Part shown: piece by piece, positions 5,770-6,168 of the stretch
Layout: each line of letters starts with the position of its first letter
How positions within the stretch are numbered: the stretch's first letter is position 1
DNA from: Hyphomicrobiaceae bacterium
GTDB taxonomy: Bacteria > Pseudomonadota > Alphaproteobacteria > Rhizobiales > Hyphomicrobiaceae
Reading direction: 5' to 3'
Length of the DNA stretch: 6,168 nucleotides
Assembly: GCA_013214245.1 (NCBI GenBank)
Contig: JABSQE010000088.1
Location: 1-6,168, forward strand
Translations under genes and position numbers: made by a program
The notes under the pieces: generated by a model
The model's input: the letters and a program-made list of their open reading frames with translations, nothing else
The model's database searches: none
Told to the model about the DNA's origin: nothing

Positions 5770-6168
5770 TTATTTATGAGATGGTGTTTTAACGACTTGA
5801 ATGTTGAGTGTTCTAATACGATTCCTCAGTGTGTTACGATTAAGGCCGAGCAATTCTGCAGCTTTGATTTGGTTGCCACGTGTGGCAGACAGTGCAGCTG
5901 AAATAAGCGGAGCCTCTACTTCACGTATAATACGATCATATAAACGTGGTGGTGGCAACTCGTCCCCAAATCCAGCAAAATACCTAGACATATAGCGCTC
6001 AATAATATCGACGAGTTCAAAATTTTCTGTCTGGTCTAGCTGCCCCCCAAGTTCTTTGCCTGTCTCTGCCAGCTCAGTTTCAATAATGGTGGCAGTTATT
6101 TTTTCCTGTGGATAAATGGCGGAGATACGACGAATGAGGTTTTCCAACTCGCGCACGTTACCGGGCCA
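5770..6168 (-). CDS. ntrC: NtrC nitrogen regulator, C-terminal part (runs off right edge)
   Basis: The frame is open to the right edge and encodes the last 132 residues of a protein usually about 480 long. It opens with WPGNVRELENLIRR, the sensor-2 end of the AAA+ ATPase domain. A linker follows, then a conserved stretch with LPPPRLYDRIIREVEAPLISAAL (from residue 71), and then the Fis-type DNA-binding helix-turn-helix (about 96-122: GNQIKAAELLGLNRNTLRNR). LGLNRNTLR is typical of NtrC and unlike the HTH of NtrX in this window (VGMERSALHRKLR). NtrC is phosphorylated by NtrB and controls nitrogen-assimilation genes such as glutamine synthetase and ammonium transport. The receiver domain and most of the ATPase domain, including the GAFTGA region, lie outside, so sigma-54 dependence cannot be judged. 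An apparent start at 6156 is an internal valine codon (GTG), not the real start. The position upstream of ntrYX fits the usual alphaproteobacterial ntrBC-ntrYX order. Confidence 0.93.
   Translation of the reverse strand, partial: WPGNVRELENLIRRISAIYPQEKITATIIETELAETGKELGGQLDQTENFELVDIIERYMSRYFAGFGDELPPPRLYDRIIREVEAPLISAALSATRGNQIKAAELLGLNRNTLRNRIRTLNIQVVKTPSHK

Overview
The window looks like chromosomal DNA from an alphaproteobacterium, most likely of the Rhizobiales/Hyphomicrobiales type with a lowered GC content (about 40% by eye). This rests on the proteins: an NtrC-NtrY-NtrX series in that order, an NtrX without the GAFTGA motif, and a NuoE with the alphaproteobacterial C-terminal tail ending in TTLTD. 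The AT-rich spacers and a broken nuo gene order would suit a host-associated or reduced lineage, but that is inference. The species cannot be named from the sequence alone.

All five recognised genes lie on the minus strand, so transcription runs right to left. From the right edge they are: the last 132 codons of ntrC (5770-6168), a 140-base AT-rich spacer, the sensor kinase gene ntrY (3263-5629), a 74-base spacer, the response regulator gene ntrX (1788-3188), a 643-base non-coding stretch (1145-1787), nuoE (503-1144), and the first 166 codons of nuoF (1-500).

ntrC, ntrY and ntrX form the nitrogen-related two-component cluster. NtrY is a membrane histidine kinase with four predicted membrane segments, a periplasmic loop, HAMP, PAS and kinase domains, and NtrX is its likely partner. 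NtrC is the companion regulator of NtrB, which would lie beyond the right edge. nuoE and nuoF encode the 24-kDa-type and 51-kDa-type subunits of the NADH-oxidising arm of respiratory complex I, which take electrons from NADH to FMN and iron-sulfur clusters. nuoE is not preceded by nuoD but by its own candidate promoter, so the nuo operon appears split or rearranged here.

The stretch between ntrX and nuoE is the least ordinary part. Nearest ntrX is a roughly 200-base 3' region holding a 12-bp bulged hairpin and ending in a clear intrinsic terminator (hairpin plus seven T). After that come about 330 bases dense in inverted repeats: a cluster of CAGATA/TATCTG motifs, two abutting 18-base tetraloop hairpins, and a 10-bp inverted repeat bounding a 109-bp segment. 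Last come the candidate nuoE promoter, a TACAATTGTA palindrome and a strong ribosome binding site. I found no tRNA, rRNA, CRISPR array, transposase or phage gene, and no clearly new multi-gene system. The coding part is ordinary housekeeping; the spacer deserves the second look.
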